Shown: positions 48,424-58,716, counted from the first letter of the stretch. The stretch: 64,000 bases of DNA from Pseudomonas sp. TMP9 (GCF_037943105.1 NZ_CP149803.1:62001-126000); one strand, 5' to 3'. The notes: generated by a model not told the origin, from the sequence alone. Made by a program: numbers and translations.

Positions 48424-49419
48424 TTAACGCAGCTGCGCGACCAGCTCGAATGCATGCAGCCGGTCGGCAAAGTCATACAGGTCGCAGGTGAAGATCAGCT
48501 CATCGGCGCCGGTCTGCTCCAGTAATACCTCTAGGCGCGCACGAACCTTCTCCGGGCCGCCGATCATCGCCAGACCCAAGAAGCTGTCCACTGCCTCTTT
48601 TTCATGAGGCAGCCACAGACCCTGCATGCTCGCCACTGGCGGCCTTTGCACCAAGCTTTGGCCGCGTATCAACGCCAGAATGCGCTGGTAGGCCGAGGTG
48701 GCTAGGTAGTCGGCCTGCTCGTCGGTGTCGGCGGCAATCAGCGGGACGCCGAGCATCACGTAGGGTTTGTCGAGCACCGCCGAGGGTTTGAAGTGGTTGC
48801 GGTAAACGCGAATCGCCTCGTGCATATAGCGCGGTGCGAAGTGCGAGGCGAAGGCATAGGGCAGGCCTTTTTCACCCGCCAATTGGGCGCTGAACAGGCT
48901 GGAGCCGAGGAGCCAGATCGGCACGTTGGTGTCTGCACCCGGCATGGCGACTACCCGTTGGTCCGGCGTGCGCGGGCCCAGGTAGCGTTGCAGCTCTTCA
49001 ACATCGGCGGGGAAGTCATCGGCACTGCCACTGCGGTCGCGGCGCAGTGCTTGCGCGGTGAAATGATCGGCGCCCGGCGCACGGCCCAGGCCCAACTCGA
49101 TGCGGCCCGGATAGAGGGTAGCCAGGGTGCCGAACTGTTCGGCAATTACCAGCGGCGCATGGTTAGGCAGCATCACCCCGCCAGAGCCCAGACGAATGCG
49201 CGTGGTACCAGCGGCTAAATAGCCAAGCAACACGGCCGTGGCCGAACTGGCGACGCCGTCCATGTTGTGGTGTTCGGCCACCCAAAAACGCTCAAACCCC
49301 AACCGCTCGACATGCTGCGCCAGCGCTAAGGAGTTGTGCAGGGCCTGGGCGGCGTTGCCGTCGTCACGAATGGGGGCGAGATCGAGGGTGGAGAATTTGC
49401 TTTGTGCGAGTGCGCTCAT
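48424..49419 (-). CDS. Luciferase-like flavin-dependent monooxygenase (MsnO8 type)
   Basis: A 331-residue LLM-family TIM-barrel protein. Conserved: [23 protein letters not shown] near residue 44, in parts, [34 protein letters not shown] and the later [15 protein letters not shown]. It uses reduced flavin to oxidise an unknown organic substrate; MsnO8-like proteins are named after a Streptomyces enzyme. It lies alone on the minus strand. The 156 bases before it toward the dodecin gene contain no gene. Confidence 0.92.
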   Translation of the reverse strand: MSALAQSKFSTLDLAPIRDDGNAAQALHNSLALAQHVERLGFERFWVAEHHNMDGVASSATAVLLGYLAAGTTRIRLGSGGVMLPNHAPLVIAEQFGTLATLYPGRIELGLGRAPGADHFTAQALRRDRSGSADDFPADVEELQRYLGPRTPDQRVVAMPGADTNVPIWLLGSSLFSAQLAGEKGLPYAFASHFAPRYMHEAIRVYRNHFKPSAVLDKPYVMLGVPLIAADTDEQADYLATSAYQRILALIRGQSLVQRPPVASMQGLWLPHEKEAVDSFLGLAMIGGPEKVRARLEVLLEQTGADELIFTCDLYDFADRLHAFELVAQLR

Positions 49420-49575
49420 CGGCTTGCCTGGGGGTATCCGTTTGCACGGCGCAGAAGTGCACCAGTAACTACTTAGTTAATGGAGGTTGTTCTGCGGAAT
49501 CCAAGGGGCAGGGGGTGTTTGTTGAGTGCACGCGTGGCCACCCGGTAAGCGGTGGCCAGTTGATGGGCGTGCTGG

Positions 49576-49791
49576 TTAGCTATTGCTCATGCGGAAGCCG
49601 ATTTTCAGGGTGACCTGATAATGGCCCACTTTGCCATCGACGATATGCCCACGGGTCTCCACCACCTCAAACCAGTTCAGGTTACGCACTGATTTGGCGC
49701 ATTCGGCCAAGGCATTTTCAATGGCGTTCTCGATGCTGATTTTAGAGGAGCCGACGATTTCGATTTTCTTGTAAGTGTGATGATCGGTCAT
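49576..49791 (-). CDS. Dodecin, flavin-binding storage protein
   Basis: The 71-residue protein (MTDHHTYKKIEIVGSSKISI...) matches dodecin in length and signatures: VRNLNWFEVVETRGHI, with the Trp that stacks on flavin, and VGHYQVTLKIGFRM. Twelve subunits form a hollow sphere that binds riboflavin or FMN. ATG 49791 is chosen, with a GGAG ribosome site; the upstream extension to 50022 is antisense-like and rejected. Its neighbour is a flavin-dependent monooxygenase. Confidence 0.95.
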   Translation of the reverse strand: MTDHHTYKKIEIVGSSKISIENAIENALAECAKSVRNLNWFEVVETRGHIVDGKVGHYQVTLKIGFRMSNS

Positions 49792-49915
49792 GGGTGTTCT
49801 CCGTGATGAATGTCTGTTTACGCTAGACGAGAAACGCAGCCTGCGTGGGTTGATCTGGTTTTCCGCAGAAGAAACTCGCTGCGTGGGCATGGCCTGAGCG
49901 CCTGCCAATAATTGG

Positions 49916-50806
49916 CTAAGTGCTGCGCAGTTCTTCCTGTAGCCAGTGGGCCAGGCGCTCGACTCGCGGATCGCGGTTGCGCAGCGGGCACCACAAAGCC
50001 AGCCTCGCGGTGGTTTCAACAAAGCCCCACGGCGCCACTAAGCGCCCCGCCGTCAGGTCATCGGCAACCAGCTGTTGCGGTGCAATGGCCACGCCCAGTC
50101 CAGCGGCAGCAGCTTCCAGCAAGTAATAAAGATGCTCAAACCCTTGGCCGAGTTTCAGTGTGGCGGCGTCTAGGTTATTGCTGCCGGCCCAGCTCGGCCA
50201 TGCCTGTGGGCGGGAACTGGTGTGCAGCAACGGCTCGCTGAGTAGGGCGGCGGCCGGCGCCTGATGCAATGCGGCGAAGTTTGCGTAGCGCGGGCTGAGC
50301 ACCGGGCCGATGCGCTCGGCGGCCAGTTCAAATACCTGCATATCCGCCGGCCAAGGCGGTTCTGCGAACCACAGGGTGGCATCCACACCGGCGCGGCGCG
50401 GGTCCAGTTCGCCCTCGCTGGCGGACAGTTGCAGGCGCAGTTCCGGCAGCTCGCGGTTAAGCCGGTCTAGGCGCGGAATAAACCAGCGTGCCAGCAGGCT
50501 GCCGGGGCAGGCCAAGACAAAGGGTGCGTCCGCTTGGCCCTGCTGCAGCTCGGCGCACGTGCTGCGCAGGCGGCTGAACAGATCGCCGCTGACATCGCGC
50601 AGGCGAATGCCGGCATCTGTGAGTTTAAGGCCGCGACCCTCTTTGCTGAACAACGCGACACCGAGGTGCGCTTCAAGGGCACGAACCTGACGGCTGACCG
50701 CGCCATGGGTGACAAATAATTCATCAGCAGCCTGGCTGATGCTGTTTAGTCGCGCCGCTGCTTCGAATGCGCGCAGCGCATTAAGCGGAGGAAGATCCTG
50801 GCTCAT
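49916..50806 (-). CDS. trpI: LysR-type activator of trpBA (TrpI)
   Basis: The 296-residue LysR-family regulator has the helix-turn-helix [25 protein letters not shown] near residues 16-41, in parts, and the [10 protein letters not shown] wing. It is divergent from trpBA, the arrangement known for TrpI in Pseudomonas, where it activates trpBA when indoleglycerol phosphate accumulates. The assignment combines family and position. The shared control region is 50807-50952. Confidence 0.95.
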   Translation of the reverse strand: MSQDLPPLNALRAFEAAARLNSISQAADELFVTHGAVSRQVRALEAHLGVALFSKEGRGLKLTDAGIRLRDVSGDLFSRLRSTCAELQQGQADAPFVLACPGSLLARWFIPRLDRLNRELPELRLQLSASEGELDPRRAGVDATLWFAEPPWPADMQVFELAAERIGPVLSPRYANFAALHQAPAAALLSEPLLHTSSRPQAWPSWAGSNNLDAATLKLGQGFEHLYYLLEAAAAGLGVAIAPQQLVADDLTAGRLVAPWGFVETTARLALWCPLRNRDPRVERLAHWLQEELRST

Positions 50807-50831
50807 CTGTGAGTTTTCCTAACAGGTTACG

Positions 50832-50844
50832 GCGATCTTATCGC
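50832..50844. promoter_or_regulatory. Short dyad in the trpI-trpB control region
   Basis: GCGAT (50832-50836), CTT, ATCGC (50840-50844) form a perfect dyad 25 bases from the trpI start. TrpI binds between trpI and trpB in other pseudomonads; this dyad is a possible part of its operator, but no consensus can be checked here. Confidence 0.3.
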
Positions 50845-50952
50845 TTTTACCGCACGCGCCACAGCTTTATCCTATGTTCATTGCCGCAGTAATCGGGCTG
50901 TTTAATCGTTACTTGCCCGCCTACCCGGCCTCAATTTCTCAAGGAGAACGCC

Positions 50953-52164
50953 ATGACTTCCTTCCGCGCTGGCCCTGATGCTAACGGTTTATTTGGCTCA
51001 TTCGGTGGCCAATATGTTGCCGAAACCCTGATGCCGCTGATTCACGATTTGGCTGACGAGTATGAGCGCGCCAAGCTGGACCCCGAGTTCGAGAAGGAAC
51101 TGGCGTACTTCCAGCGTGATTTTGTCGGGCGCCCGAGCCCGCTGTATTTCGCTGAGCGCCTGACCGAAATGTGCGGCGGCGCGAAGATCTACTTCAAGCG
51201 CGAAGAGCTCAATCACACCGGCGCGCACAAGATCAACAACTGCATCGGCCAGGTACTGCTGGCCAGGCGCATGGGCAAAAAACGCATCATTGCTGAGACG
51301 GGTGCGGGCATGCACGGCGTGGCCACCGCCACCGTGGCAGCACGCTTTGGCATGGAATGCGTGATCTTCATGGGCAGCACTGACATCCACCGCCAGAACG
51401 CTAACGTGCTGCGCATGAAGCTGATGGGCGCCACCGTGATCCCGGTCACAGCAGGCACCGGCACGCTCAAGGATGCCATGAATGAGGCATTGCGCGACTG
51501 GGTCACCAACGTCGACAACACGTTTTACATGATCGGCACCGTCGCTGGCCCGCACCCTTACCCAGCGATGGTGCGTGATTTCCAATCAGTCATCGGCAAG
51601 GAAACCCGTGAGCAAATGCTCGCCCAAGAAGGTCGCCTGCCCGACAGCCTGATCGCCTGCATCGGCGGCGGCTCGAATGCCATTGGCCTGTACCACCCCT
51701 TCCTTGACGACAAAGAGGTGAAGATCATTGGCGTCGAGGCTGCCGGCCACGGTATTGCCACCGGCAAGCACGCCGCCAGTCTGAATGGCGGCGTGCCCGG
51801 TGTGCTACACGGCAACCGCACCTTCTTGCTGCAAAATGACGACGGCCAAATCATCGACGCGCATTCCATTTCCGCGGGTTTGGATTACCCCGGTATCGGC
51901 CCTGAACACGCCTGGTTGCATGAAGTCGGCCGCGTGGAATACACCTCAGTGACGGATGACGAAGCCTTGGAAGCCTTCCACATCTGCTGCCGCAAGGAAG
52001 GCATCATCCCGGCGCTGGAAACGGCTCACGCCCTGGCTGAAGTGTTCAAGCGCGCGCCCAAACTGCCCAAGGAGCACCTGATGGTGATCAACCTGTCCGG
52101 GCGTGGCGACAAAGATATGCAAACCATCGTGCACCACATGGAACAACAGGAGAAGCACGCATGA
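50953..52164 (+). CDS. trpB: Tryptophan synthase beta chain
   Basis: The 403-residue PLP enzyme joins indole and serine to tryptophan. The PLP lysine is Lys93 in [11 protein letters not shown], the phosphate-binding loop is IGGGSNAIG near residue 235, and [16 protein letters not shown] near 116 is conserved. It begins with [20 protein letters not shown] as is usual. AAGGAG precedes the ATG. It overlaps trpA by four bases. Confidence 0.98.
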   Translation: MTSFRAGPDANGLFGSFGGQYVAETLMPLIHDLADEYERAKLDPEFEKELAYFQRDFVGRPSPLYFAERLTEMCGGAKIYFKREELNHTGAHKINNCIGQVLLARRMGKKRIIAETGAGMHGVATATVAARFGMECVIFMGSTDIHRQNANVLRMKLMGATVIPVTAGTGTLKDAMNEALRDWVTNVDNTFYMIGTVAGPHPYPAMVRDFQSVIGKETREQMLAQEGRLPDSLIACIGGGSNAIGLYHPFLDDKEVKIIGVEAAGHGIATGKHAASLNGGVPGVLHGNRTFLLQNDDGQIIDAHSISAGLDYPGIGPEHAWLHEVGRVEYTSVTDDEALEAFHICCRKEGIIPALETAHALAEVFKRAPKLPKEHLMVINLSGRGDKDMQTIVHHMEQQEKHA

Positions 52165-52970
52165 GCCGCCTGCAAAGCCGCTTTGCCGAGCTGAAAGAAC
52201 AAAACCGCGCCGCCTTGGTGACCTTTGTTACGGGTGGCGATCCAAACTACGACGCCTCCCTGGCCATCCTTAAAGGCTTACCCGCTGCCGGTGCCGATGT
52301 GATCGAGTTGGGTATGCCGTTTACTGACCCGATGGCCGATGGTCCGGCCATCCAGTTGGCCAATATCCGCGCACTGGACGGCGGTCAGGACTTGGCAAAA
52401 ACCCTGCAAATGGTCCGTGAGTTCCGTGAAGGCGAGCAGGTCACGCCGCTGGTGCTGATGGGCTACTTCAACCCGATCCACATGTATGGCGTCGAATGCT
52501 TTATTGCTGAAGCGAAAGAGGCCGGCGTTGATGGCTTGATCGTGGTTGACCTGCCGCCCGAGCACAACGCTGACCTGTGCGACCCGGCGCAAGCCGCAGG
52601 CATGGACTTTATCCGCCTGACCACGCCCACCACTGATGACAAGCGTCTGCCCAAGGTGCTCAACGGCAGCTCGGGCTTTGTTTACTACGTCTCGGTAGCG
52701 GGTGTAACCGGTGCTGGTGCTGCCACGCTGGAGCACGTTGAACAAGCGGTAACCCGTCTGCGTCGGCATACGGACCTGCCGTTGTGCATCGGCTTCGGCA
52801 TCCGCACCCCTGAGCATGCCGCGACTATCGCCCGCTTGGCTGAAGGCGTGGTGGTCGGCTCGGCGCTGATCGACCAGATCGCCAACGCCGCTAACAATGA
52901 ACAGGCAGTAGCAGGCGTACTCAACCTCTGCAGCGCCTTGGCCGAAGGCGTGCGCGGCGCGCGGGTTTAA
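52161..52970 (+). CDS. trpA: Tryptophan synthase alpha chain
   Basis: The 269-residue TIM barrel cleaves indoleglycerol phosphate; the catalytic pair is Glu49 ([10 protein letters not shown]) and Asp60 (MADGP), with the same numbers as in E. coli. The conserved [10 protein letters not shown] and [11 protein letters not shown] segments are present. It overlaps trpB by four bases so that the two subunits are made together and form the alpha-2-beta-2 complex. A hairpin follows the stop. Confidence 0.98.
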   Translation: MSRLQSRFAELKEQNRAALVTFVTGGDPNYDASLAILKGLPAAGADVIELGMPFTDPMADGPAIQLANIRALDGGQDLAKTLQMVREFREGEQVTPLVLMGYFNPIHMYGVECFIAEAKEAGVDGLIVVDLPPEHNADLCDPAQAAGMDFIRLTTPTTDDKRLPKVLNGSSGFVYYVSVAGVTGAGAATLEHVEQAVTRLRRHTDLPLCIGFGIRTPEHAATIARLAEGVVVGSALIDQIANAANNEQAVAGVLNLCSALAEGVRGARV

Positions 52971-52978
52971 CCGCAACT

Positions 52979-53014
52979 GATGCACGACGGACAGGAACCC
53001 GACTGTCGTGCATC
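52979..53014 (+). terminator. Hairpin after trpA
   Basis: GATGCACGAC (52979-52988) pairs perfectly with GTCGTGCATC (53005-53014) around 16 bases. No T run follows, so it is a candidate terminator or 3'-end stabiliser for trpBA. Confidence 0.55.
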
Positions 53015-53075
53015 CAGGGTGCGTTTAGCGCGGCTGTTGTTCATCCAGCCTTGACCCCTTGCCTTGAGTGCTTGC

Positions 53076-53723
53076 ATGCCACGTTCACAGAGCGCCCGCA
53101 AACCCCGCGCCAGTAGCCAGAGTCGCATTGTCGGTATTCTTGCTGCAGCGCGTGAGTTGTTGGCCGAGCAGGGCGTGGTCGGGTTATCAATCTACAACGT
53201 GGCCGAGCGGGCAGGGATCCCACCCTCATCGGTCTACCATTTTTTTGCCAGTGTGCCGGCCTTATTGGAAGCACTGACCGCCGATATTCACCGTGCATTT
53301 CGTGCCTGCCTGCAGGTGCCAATCGCGCATGCCAGCTTGCGCGATTGGCGCGATTTATCGCGGCTCGTTGAGCAGCGTATGTTGGCGATCTACGCCAGCG
53401 ATGCCGCTGCGCGCCAACTGATTTTGGCGCAACACGGCCTGGCAGAAGTGACCCAGGCGGATCGCCTGCACGACATCGAATTGGGTCAGGCATTGCGAGC
53501 GTTATTCGACCGTCACTTCCCGTTGCCTCAGCTGCCTGATGATGTGGACGTGTTCGCCTTGGCCATGGAGTTGGGTGACCGCGTGTATGCACGCTCGGTG
53601 TACGTGCACGGCAGCATCACTCCGCGCATGGCCGAGGAAGGCATGCGGGTGTTTGATGCCTACCTCGGTTTGTACCTGCCCGCCCATTTGCCCAAACGCC
53701 ACCTCCCAAATACACCCAGCTAA
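53076..53723 (+). CDS. TetR-family transcriptional regulator
   Basis: The 215-residue protein (from ATG 53076; a TTG at 53064 is also possible) has a TetR-type helix-turn-helix: AARELLAEQGVVGLSIYNVAERAGIPPSSVYHFF, given in short pieces ending with PSSVYHFFASV. The remainder is the helical ligand domain, whose ligand is unknown. It stands alone between trpA and a repeat region, and no clear target gene adjoins. No ribosome site is evident before either start. Confidence 0.88.
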   Translation: MPRSQSARKPRASSQSRIVGILAAARELLAEQGVVGLSIYNVAERAGIPPSSVYHFFASVPALLEALTADIHRAFRACLQVPIAHASLRDWRDLSRLVEQRMLAIYASDAAARQLILAQHGLAEVTQADRLHDIELGQALRALFDRHFPLPQLPDDVDVFALAMELGDRVYARSVYVHGSITPRMAEEGMRVFDAYLGLYLPAHLPKRHLPNTPS

Positions 53724-53728
53724 CGTCC

Positions 53729-53852
53729 GTAGCCCGAACAAGCGCAGCGCAGTCCGGGGCAGTTCATTGGATTAAACGCAATTTCGGAAAGCCGATACAG
53801 GCTTTTGAGTGCCGCATGGTTCCCGGATTGCGCCAAGGCTTATCCGGGCTAC
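53729..53852. repeat. Intergenic repeat pair GTAGCCCGG...CCGGG type
   Basis: GTAGCCCGAACAAGCGCAGC with ...GCAGTCCGGGG (from 53729) and the copy CCCGGATTGCGCC...CTTATCCGGGCTAC (53822-53852) face each other in opposite orientation, flanking about 60 bases. The second copy recurs at 45912-45942 with one mismatch. No gene is seen in 53724-53910. Confidence 0.7.
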
Positions 53853-53910
53853 GCGCCAGCGCGTATCAGCTGGCAGTTATCCAGCCAATATGCCGAGAGG
53901 ACGGTGCGTG

Positions 53911-55209
53911 TCAGAGGGCTTTTTCAAACACCTGCGAATTGCGCTGATAGTTGTACAGCGAGGCCCGCGCTGCCGGCAGCCGGTCCACACTGCTCGGTTC
54001 AAAACCGCGCTCACGGAACCAATGGGCCGTGCGGGTGGTAAGCACAAATAAGGTTTTCAGGCCTTGAGCGCGGGCGCGTTGTTCGATGCGCTCAAGCAGC
54101 TCATCACCGCGCCCGCCATGCCGATAAGCCGGGTTGACCGCTAGGCACGCCAGCTCGCCAAAATCCGAGTCGGCAATCTGATACAGCGCGGCGCAGGCGA
54201 TGATCAGACCCTCGCGTTCGACGATGCTGAACTGCTCAATCTCGCGCTCCAGCACCTCACGCGAGCGGCGTACCAGTACGCCTTGGTCTTCCAGCGGGGT
54301 GATCAGCTCCATCAGCCCACCGACATCCTCAATGGTCGCCTCACGCAGCGACTCGAACTGCTCCTGCGCCACCAAGGTGCCGTTACCGGCGCGGGTGAAC
54401 AGCTCGCTGAGCAACGCGCCATCTTCGGTATAACTGACGATATGGCTGCGGCGTACCCCGGCCTTGCAGGCTTCGGCGGCGGCGTCGAGCAGCTCTGCCT
54501 GGTAGCTGCTGCCCAGGCGCTGTAAGTGCGCCGGAACCTGCTGCGGGCGCAACTCGCGCACCAGCTTGCCGGCTTCATCCAGCAGGCCGCATTCAGCGCC
54601 AAACAGCAGCAACTTGTCGGCGTCCAGGTCAATGGCGGCGCGGGTGGCAACGTCTTCGCAGGCTAGGTTAAAAATCTCCCCGGTCGGTGAATAGCCCAGC
54701 GGCGACAGCAGCACAATGCTGCGCTCATCCAGCTGGCGATTGATGCCCTTGCGGTCGATGCGCCGCACTTCGCCGGTGTGGTGAAAATCGACACCATCGA
54801 CCACGCCAATCGGCCGCGCGGTAACGAAGTTGCCGCTGGTGATGCGCAGCCGCGAGCCTTGCATTGGCGAGCGCGCCATGTCCATCGACAAGCGCGCTTC
54901 GATGGCAATACGCAGATAGCCGACGGCATCAATCACGCAGTCCAGGGTCGGTCCGTCAGTGATGCGCAGGTTGTGTTGGTAGCGCGACGTAAGGCCGCGC
55001 TCAGCCAGGCGGGTTTCGATCTGCGGGCGCGAGCCATGCACCAGCACCAAACGCACGCCGAGGCTGTGCAGTAGCACCAAGTCGTGAACGATATTGCCGA
55101 AATTGGGGTGTGCAACGCCCTCGCCCGGCAGCATCACCACAAAGGTGCGGTCACGGTGGGAATTGATATAAGGCGAGGCGTGGCGGAGCCAATTGACGTG
55201 GTCGTGCAT
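53911..55209 (-). CDS. argA: Amino-acid N-acetyltransferase (N-acetylglutamate synthase)
   Basis: The 432-residue two-domain enzyme: an amino-acid-kinase-like domain (VVMLPGEGVAHPNFGNIVHDL at the start, GSRPQIETRL, in parts) and a C-terminal GNAT acetyltransferase domain (LACLAVNPAYRHGGRGDELLE near residue 370, then TTRTAHWFRERGF). It acetylates glutamate as the first step of arginine synthesis and is usually inhibited by arginine. Length matches ArgA (443 in E. coli). The 154-base upstream gap holds a small hairpin (ACGGGC 55258-55263 and GCCCGT 55271-55276). Confidence 0.97.
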   Translation of the reverse strand: MHDHVNWLRHASPYINSHRDRTFVVMLPGEGVAHPNFGNIVHDLVLLHSLGVRLVLVHGSRPQIETRLAERGLTSRYQHNLRITDGPTLDCVIDAVGYLRIAIEARLSMDMARSPMQGSRLRITSGNFVTARPIGVVDGVDFHHTGEVRRIDRKGINRQLDERSIVLLSPLGYSPTGEIFNLACEDVATRAAIDLDADKLLLFGAECGLLDEAGKLVRELRPQQVPAHLQRLGSSYQAELLDAAAEACKAGVRRSHIVSYTEDGALLSELFTRAGNGTLVAQEQFESLREATIEDVGGLMELITPLEDQGVLVRRSREVLEREIEQFSIVEREGLIIACAALYQIADSDFGELACLAVNPAYRHGGRGDELLERIEQRARAQGLKTLFVLTTRTAHWFRERGFEPSSVDRLPAARASLYNYQRNSQVFEKAL

Positions 55210-55363
55210 TGCTTGAAGAGCCTGTGTCGAGTACAGAACGCATGGGGTGGCGCAGTCACGGGCTACGGGTGCCCGTTATAGAGAAATCGTCGCTGTGCGA
55301 CGCTCTGTCGTGACGCCAGACGAGGCAGCCGGGAGCGGTTTTATCGTCGCAGTTGGGGCAGCT

Positions 55364-56545
55364 TCACGCGTTCTCTCCTCCAGGGTGCATCGTCGGTTGG
55401 CTGGGTTGCAGGCAGTAATGGTCGATCAGGCCGCGCAGGATGTCTATGGTCGGCTGCAAGCGCGCCATCTCCAAGTATTCACCCGGCTGGTGGGCGCAGT
55501 CGATATCGCCGGGGCCGAGCACCAAGGTTTCGCAGCCAAGCTGCTGAAGATAAGGCGCTTCGGTAGCAAATGCCACCGAAGCGGCGCTGTGCCCCGTCAG
55601 GCGCTCGGCCACACGCACCAGTTCGGCATCCGCAGTTTGCTCGAAGGGTGGCACGCTGGGGAACAGTGGCGCGTAGTCGATCTTGACTTGATGCAGCTCA
55701 GCCAGCGGTTGCAGCTTCAGGCGGATCGCAGCACGCAGCGCTTCTGGCTGCATGCCGGGCAGCGGACGCAGGTCGAATTCCAGTGAGCATTGGCCGCAGA
55801 TCCGGTTGGGGTTATCGCCGCCATGGATGCAACCGAAGTTCAGGGTTGGCTGCGGCATGCTGAATTGTGGGTTGTTGAACTCGCGCTGCCACTGGGTACG
55901 CAAGTTGCGCAGCTCCAACATGACGTCCTGCATAGCCTCCAACGCGCTATGGCCCAGGCTTGGGTCGGAGGAGTGACCGCTGCGCCCGAGAATATCGATG
56001 CGCTCCATCATAATGCCCTTGTGCAGGCGAATCGGCTTAAGCCCGGTGGGCTCGCCAATTACTGCGGCACGCCCCAGCGGCCGTCCGGCTGCAGCCAGTG
56101 CGCGGGCGCCGGACATTGAGCTTTCTTCATCGCAGGTGGCGAGAATTAGCAGCGGTTGTTTAAAGGGCTGGGCGAGTAAGGGTTGTACGGCTTCGATAAT
56201 CAGAGCGAAGAAGCCCTTCATGTCACAACTGCCGAGGCCGATCCAGCGGCCATCGACTTCAGTGAGCTTGAGCGGGTCGGTCTTCCATAGCGCCGCATCG
56301 AACGGCACGGTGTCACTGTGGCCGGCCAACACTAAGCCGCCGGGGCCGCTGCCATAGCTGGCAAGTAGGTTGAATTTGCCGGGGGCCACTTGTTGCACGT
56401 CGCAGGCAAAGCCAAGGTCGGCCAGCCAGCTTGATAGCAGGTCGATAACAGCGCGGTTGGACTGGTCCCAATGCGCCTGCGTGCAGCTCACCGACGGAGC
56501 GGCGACCAGGGCGGCGAATTGGTCTTTGAAGGAAGGCAGGGGCAT
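55364..56545 (-). CDS. argE: Acetylornithine deacetylase
   Basis: The 393-residue M20-family metallohydrolase. Metal-site residues are visible: His76 and Asp78 in LAGHSDTVPFD, Asp108 in GSCDMKG, and the catalytic glutamate with its neighbour at 140-141 in CDEESSMSG. ArgE removes acetyl from N-acetylornithine in arginine synthesis. P. aeruginosa, from memory, also has argA and argE close together. It could be another M20 amidohydrolase, but the position beside argA supports ArgE. Confidence 0.93.
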   Translation of the reverse strand: MPLPSFKDQFAALVAAPSVSCTQAHWDQSNRAVIDLLSSWLADLGFACDVQQVAPGKFNLLASYGSGPGGLVLAGHSDTVPFDAALWKTDPLKLTEVDGRWIGLGSCDMKGFFALIIEAVQPLLAQPFKQPLLILATCDEESSMSGARALAAAGRPLGRAAVIGEPTGLKPIRLHKGIMMERIDILGRSGHSSDPSLGHSALEAMQDVMLELRNLRTQWQREFNNPQFSMPQPTLNFGCIHGGDNPNRICGQCSLEFDLRPLPGMQPEALRAAIRLKLQPLAELHQVKIDYAPLFPSVPPFEQTADAELVRVAERLTGHSAASVAFATEAPYLQQLGCETLVLGPGDIDCAHQPGEYLEMARLQPTIDILRGLIDHYCLQPSQPTMHPGGENA

Positions 56546-56621
56546 CGGTTATCTCCGCAAGCAAGGCCCATCATAGGGCCATTGCCTGCAGAGATAAAAC
56601 CGTCGAGCCGCGCGCAGGCTG

Positions 56622-57887
56622 TTAGAGGAAGATGCCGCGCAGGATAAAGAAGAACAAAATCGACAGCGCCGCACCTATTGGCAACGTAATCAGCCAAGAC
56701 ATGAAGATCTTGCCGATCACGCCCAAGTTCAATGCGCCGATACCGCGCGCCAGGCCGACACCCAGTACCGCACCCACCAAGGTGTGGGTGGTTGAGATTG
56801 GCAAGCCGATAGCCGAGGCGCCAACCACGGTGCTGGCAGTGGCCAGCTCGGCAGCAAAGCCACGGCTTGGGGTCAGCTCGGTGATTTGCTTGCCGATGGT
56901 GGCAATCACCTTGTAGCCATAGGTGGCCAAGCCGATAACGATGCCCACCGCGCCCAGCAGCAACACCCAGCCCGGCACGGCAGATTTAGCACCGACGGCA
57001 AGCTCACCACCGGACTGAATCACCCCAACAATGGCTGCCAGCGGACCGACCGCGTTAGCCACATCGTTGGAGCCATGGGCAAAGGCCATGGCGCAGGCAG
57101 TGAAGATCATCAATACCGCAAAGACCTTTTCCACGCTGGCGTAATGGAAGTCTCTGTCGGCTTCCTCATCAATCTTAATACGGCTCAGCAGCCCGATGCC
57201 CAGCAGCATGACGGCGATGCCAATGGTCACGGCCAGTAAAAAGCCTTGGGTGTTGGAAAGGTCCAAGCCGATATGCTTAAGGCCCTTGGTGACGGTCATG
57301 ATGGTCACCATAAAGCCGGTGGCAAACATGTACATCGGGACGAAGCGTTTGGCATTGAGGAAGGGGTCATCGGTGTCGATGATCAGCCTTTGCACGCTGA
57401 TAAACAGGCCGAAGGCAATCATCCCAGACAGCACCGGCGAGACCACCCAGCTGGCAACAATCGGGCCCACGCCTTCCCAGTGCACGGCGTCCATGGATAC
57501 ACCCACGGCGGCAAAGCCAATCACCGCGCCCACGATGGAATGCGTGGTGGACACCGGCCACCCTCTGGACGACGCCACCAACAACCACGTACCCGCAGCC
57601 AGCAGCGCTGACATCATGCCCAGCACCATTAAGTCCGGGCTGATCATTGATGCGTCGACAATGCCGTTTTTGATAGTTTCAGTCACTGCACCACCGGCCA
57701 AATAGGCACCGGCGAACTCGAAGACTATGGCAATCATGATTGCCTGTTTAATAGTCAGGGCTTTAGAGCCCACCGAGGTGCCCATGGCATTGGCCACATC
57801 ATTGGCACCGACACCCCAGGCCATGAAAAAACCAAAAAGACAGGCAAGCAGCAGCAGCAAAGTGCCGTAGTCCGCAATTAGAGCCAT
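56622..57887 (-). CDS. PiT-family inorganic phosphate permease
   Basis: The 421-residue membrane protein has about 11 helices and both PiT repeat signatures: GVGANDVANAMGTSVGSKAL near residue 26 and AHGSNDVANAVGPLAAI near 275. It imports phosphate, usually as a metal-phosphate or proton/sodium symporter. The DUF47 gene upstream is 39 bases away on the same strand, the standard pair. From memory this corresponds to PA5207. Confidence 0.96.
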   Translation of the reverse strand: MALIADYGTLLLLLACLFGFFMAWGVGANDVANAMGTSVGSKALTIKQAIMIAIVFEFAGAYLAGGAVTETIKNGIVDASMISPDLMVLGMMSALLAAGTWLLVASSRGWPVSTTHSIVGAVIGFAAVGVSMDAVHWEGVGPIVASWVVSPVLSGMIAFGLFISVQRLIIDTDDPFLNAKRFVPMYMFATGFMVTIMTVTKGLKHIGLDLSNTQGFLLAVTIGIAVMLLGIGLLSRIKIDEEADRDFHYASVEKVFAVLMIFTACAMAFAHGSNDVANAVGPLAAIVGVIQSGGELAVGAKSAVPGWVLLLGAVGIVIGLATYGYKVIATIGKQITELTPSRGFAAELATASTVVGASAIGLPISTTHTLVGAVLGVGLARGIGALNLGVIGKIFMSWLITLPIGAALSILFFFILRGIFL

Positions 57888-57926
57888 AAATAATTAATCC
57901 GTAGATTCCAGAAAGGACACTGGCGC

Positions 57927-58604
57927 TTAGCGCGCCAGCAGTTGTTCCAGTCGGTTGCCGACACGTTCGGCACGATCGGCTACATCGCCGATCCATTCGA
58001 TGATTTGGTAGAGAAACATCACATCGACAGGCGGGAGGTCCTTTTCCAGCGTAAACAGTGCGCGACGAACTTCGACCTGCATCTTGTCGGTGTCGCGTTC
58101 GATCTGTTCCAGTTCCATGACCATGGATTCAACCAGCGCCGCTTCACGGCCACCAAAGCCGGTTTCCAGCAGTTCATCCAGCTCGTTCATGGCTTTAAGC
58201 GCTTGTGCGCTGGCATCCACGGTACGTTGCACAAACGCCCGCATAAGCGTCTGCAGCGCCGGTGGGACGGCCATCTGGCGGCCGAGCATAAGGCCGGCGA
58301 TGTCCTTGGCGCGGTTGGCGACTTTGTCCTGTACACTCAGCAGCTCAAGCAGATCCGAGCGCGGTACTGGCAGGAATAAGCTCTTAGGCAGGTGCAAACG
58401 CACGCTTTTCTTGAGCTTATCGGCCTCTCCCTCGAGGTTGGCCATTTCCTGTTGTACCTGTTCCACCTTGGCCCAATCTTCGACCATCACGGCTTCGAAA
58501 AAAGGCACTAGGTTCGCGGCGCACTCATGAGCTTTGGCAAAATGTTTTTGCATCGGCCCAATGGGCGAGCGGCCAAACAGGCTAGCAAATGGATTGACTG
58601 GCAT
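57927..58604 (-). CDS. DUF47/PhoU-like phosphate-transport partner
   Basis: A 225-residue helical protein of the TIGR00153/DUF47 family: it starts MPVNPFASLFGRSPIGPMQKH, has coiled-coil-rich helices (MANLEGEADKLKKSV and LEQIERDTDKM), and resembles PhoU. It is placed directly before the PiT gene and probably controls or assists the permease. ATG 58604 is chosen; the extension to 58739 is not protein-like and would run into the divergent gene. Confidence 0.93.
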   Translation of the reverse strand: MPVNPFASLFGRSPIGPMQKHFAKAHECAANLVPFFEAVMVEDWAKVEQVQQEMANLEGEADKLKKSVRLHLPKSLFLPVPRSDLLELLSVQDKVANRAKDIAGLMLGRQMAVPPALQTLMRAFVQRTVDASAQALKAMNELDELLETGFGGREAALVESMVMELEQIERDTDKMQVEVRRALFTLEKDLPPVDVMFLYQIIEWIGDVADRAERVGNRLEQLLAR

Positions 58605-58716
58605 AGGGTGAACCCCGGCGTTAAGAAGGCGGCAAGTATACGGATCAGTCCGCAGGCTCGCCAGCGCATGTAATCGGACTGTCACATTTTTTATGCAGGC
58701 GTTGAACCCCACCATC

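Noticed and set aside
49576..50022. Longer dodecin with an N-terminal extension from 50022
   Set aside because: The extension overlaps trpI and the gap, does not look like protein, and ATG 49791 with GGAG gives the exact family length.
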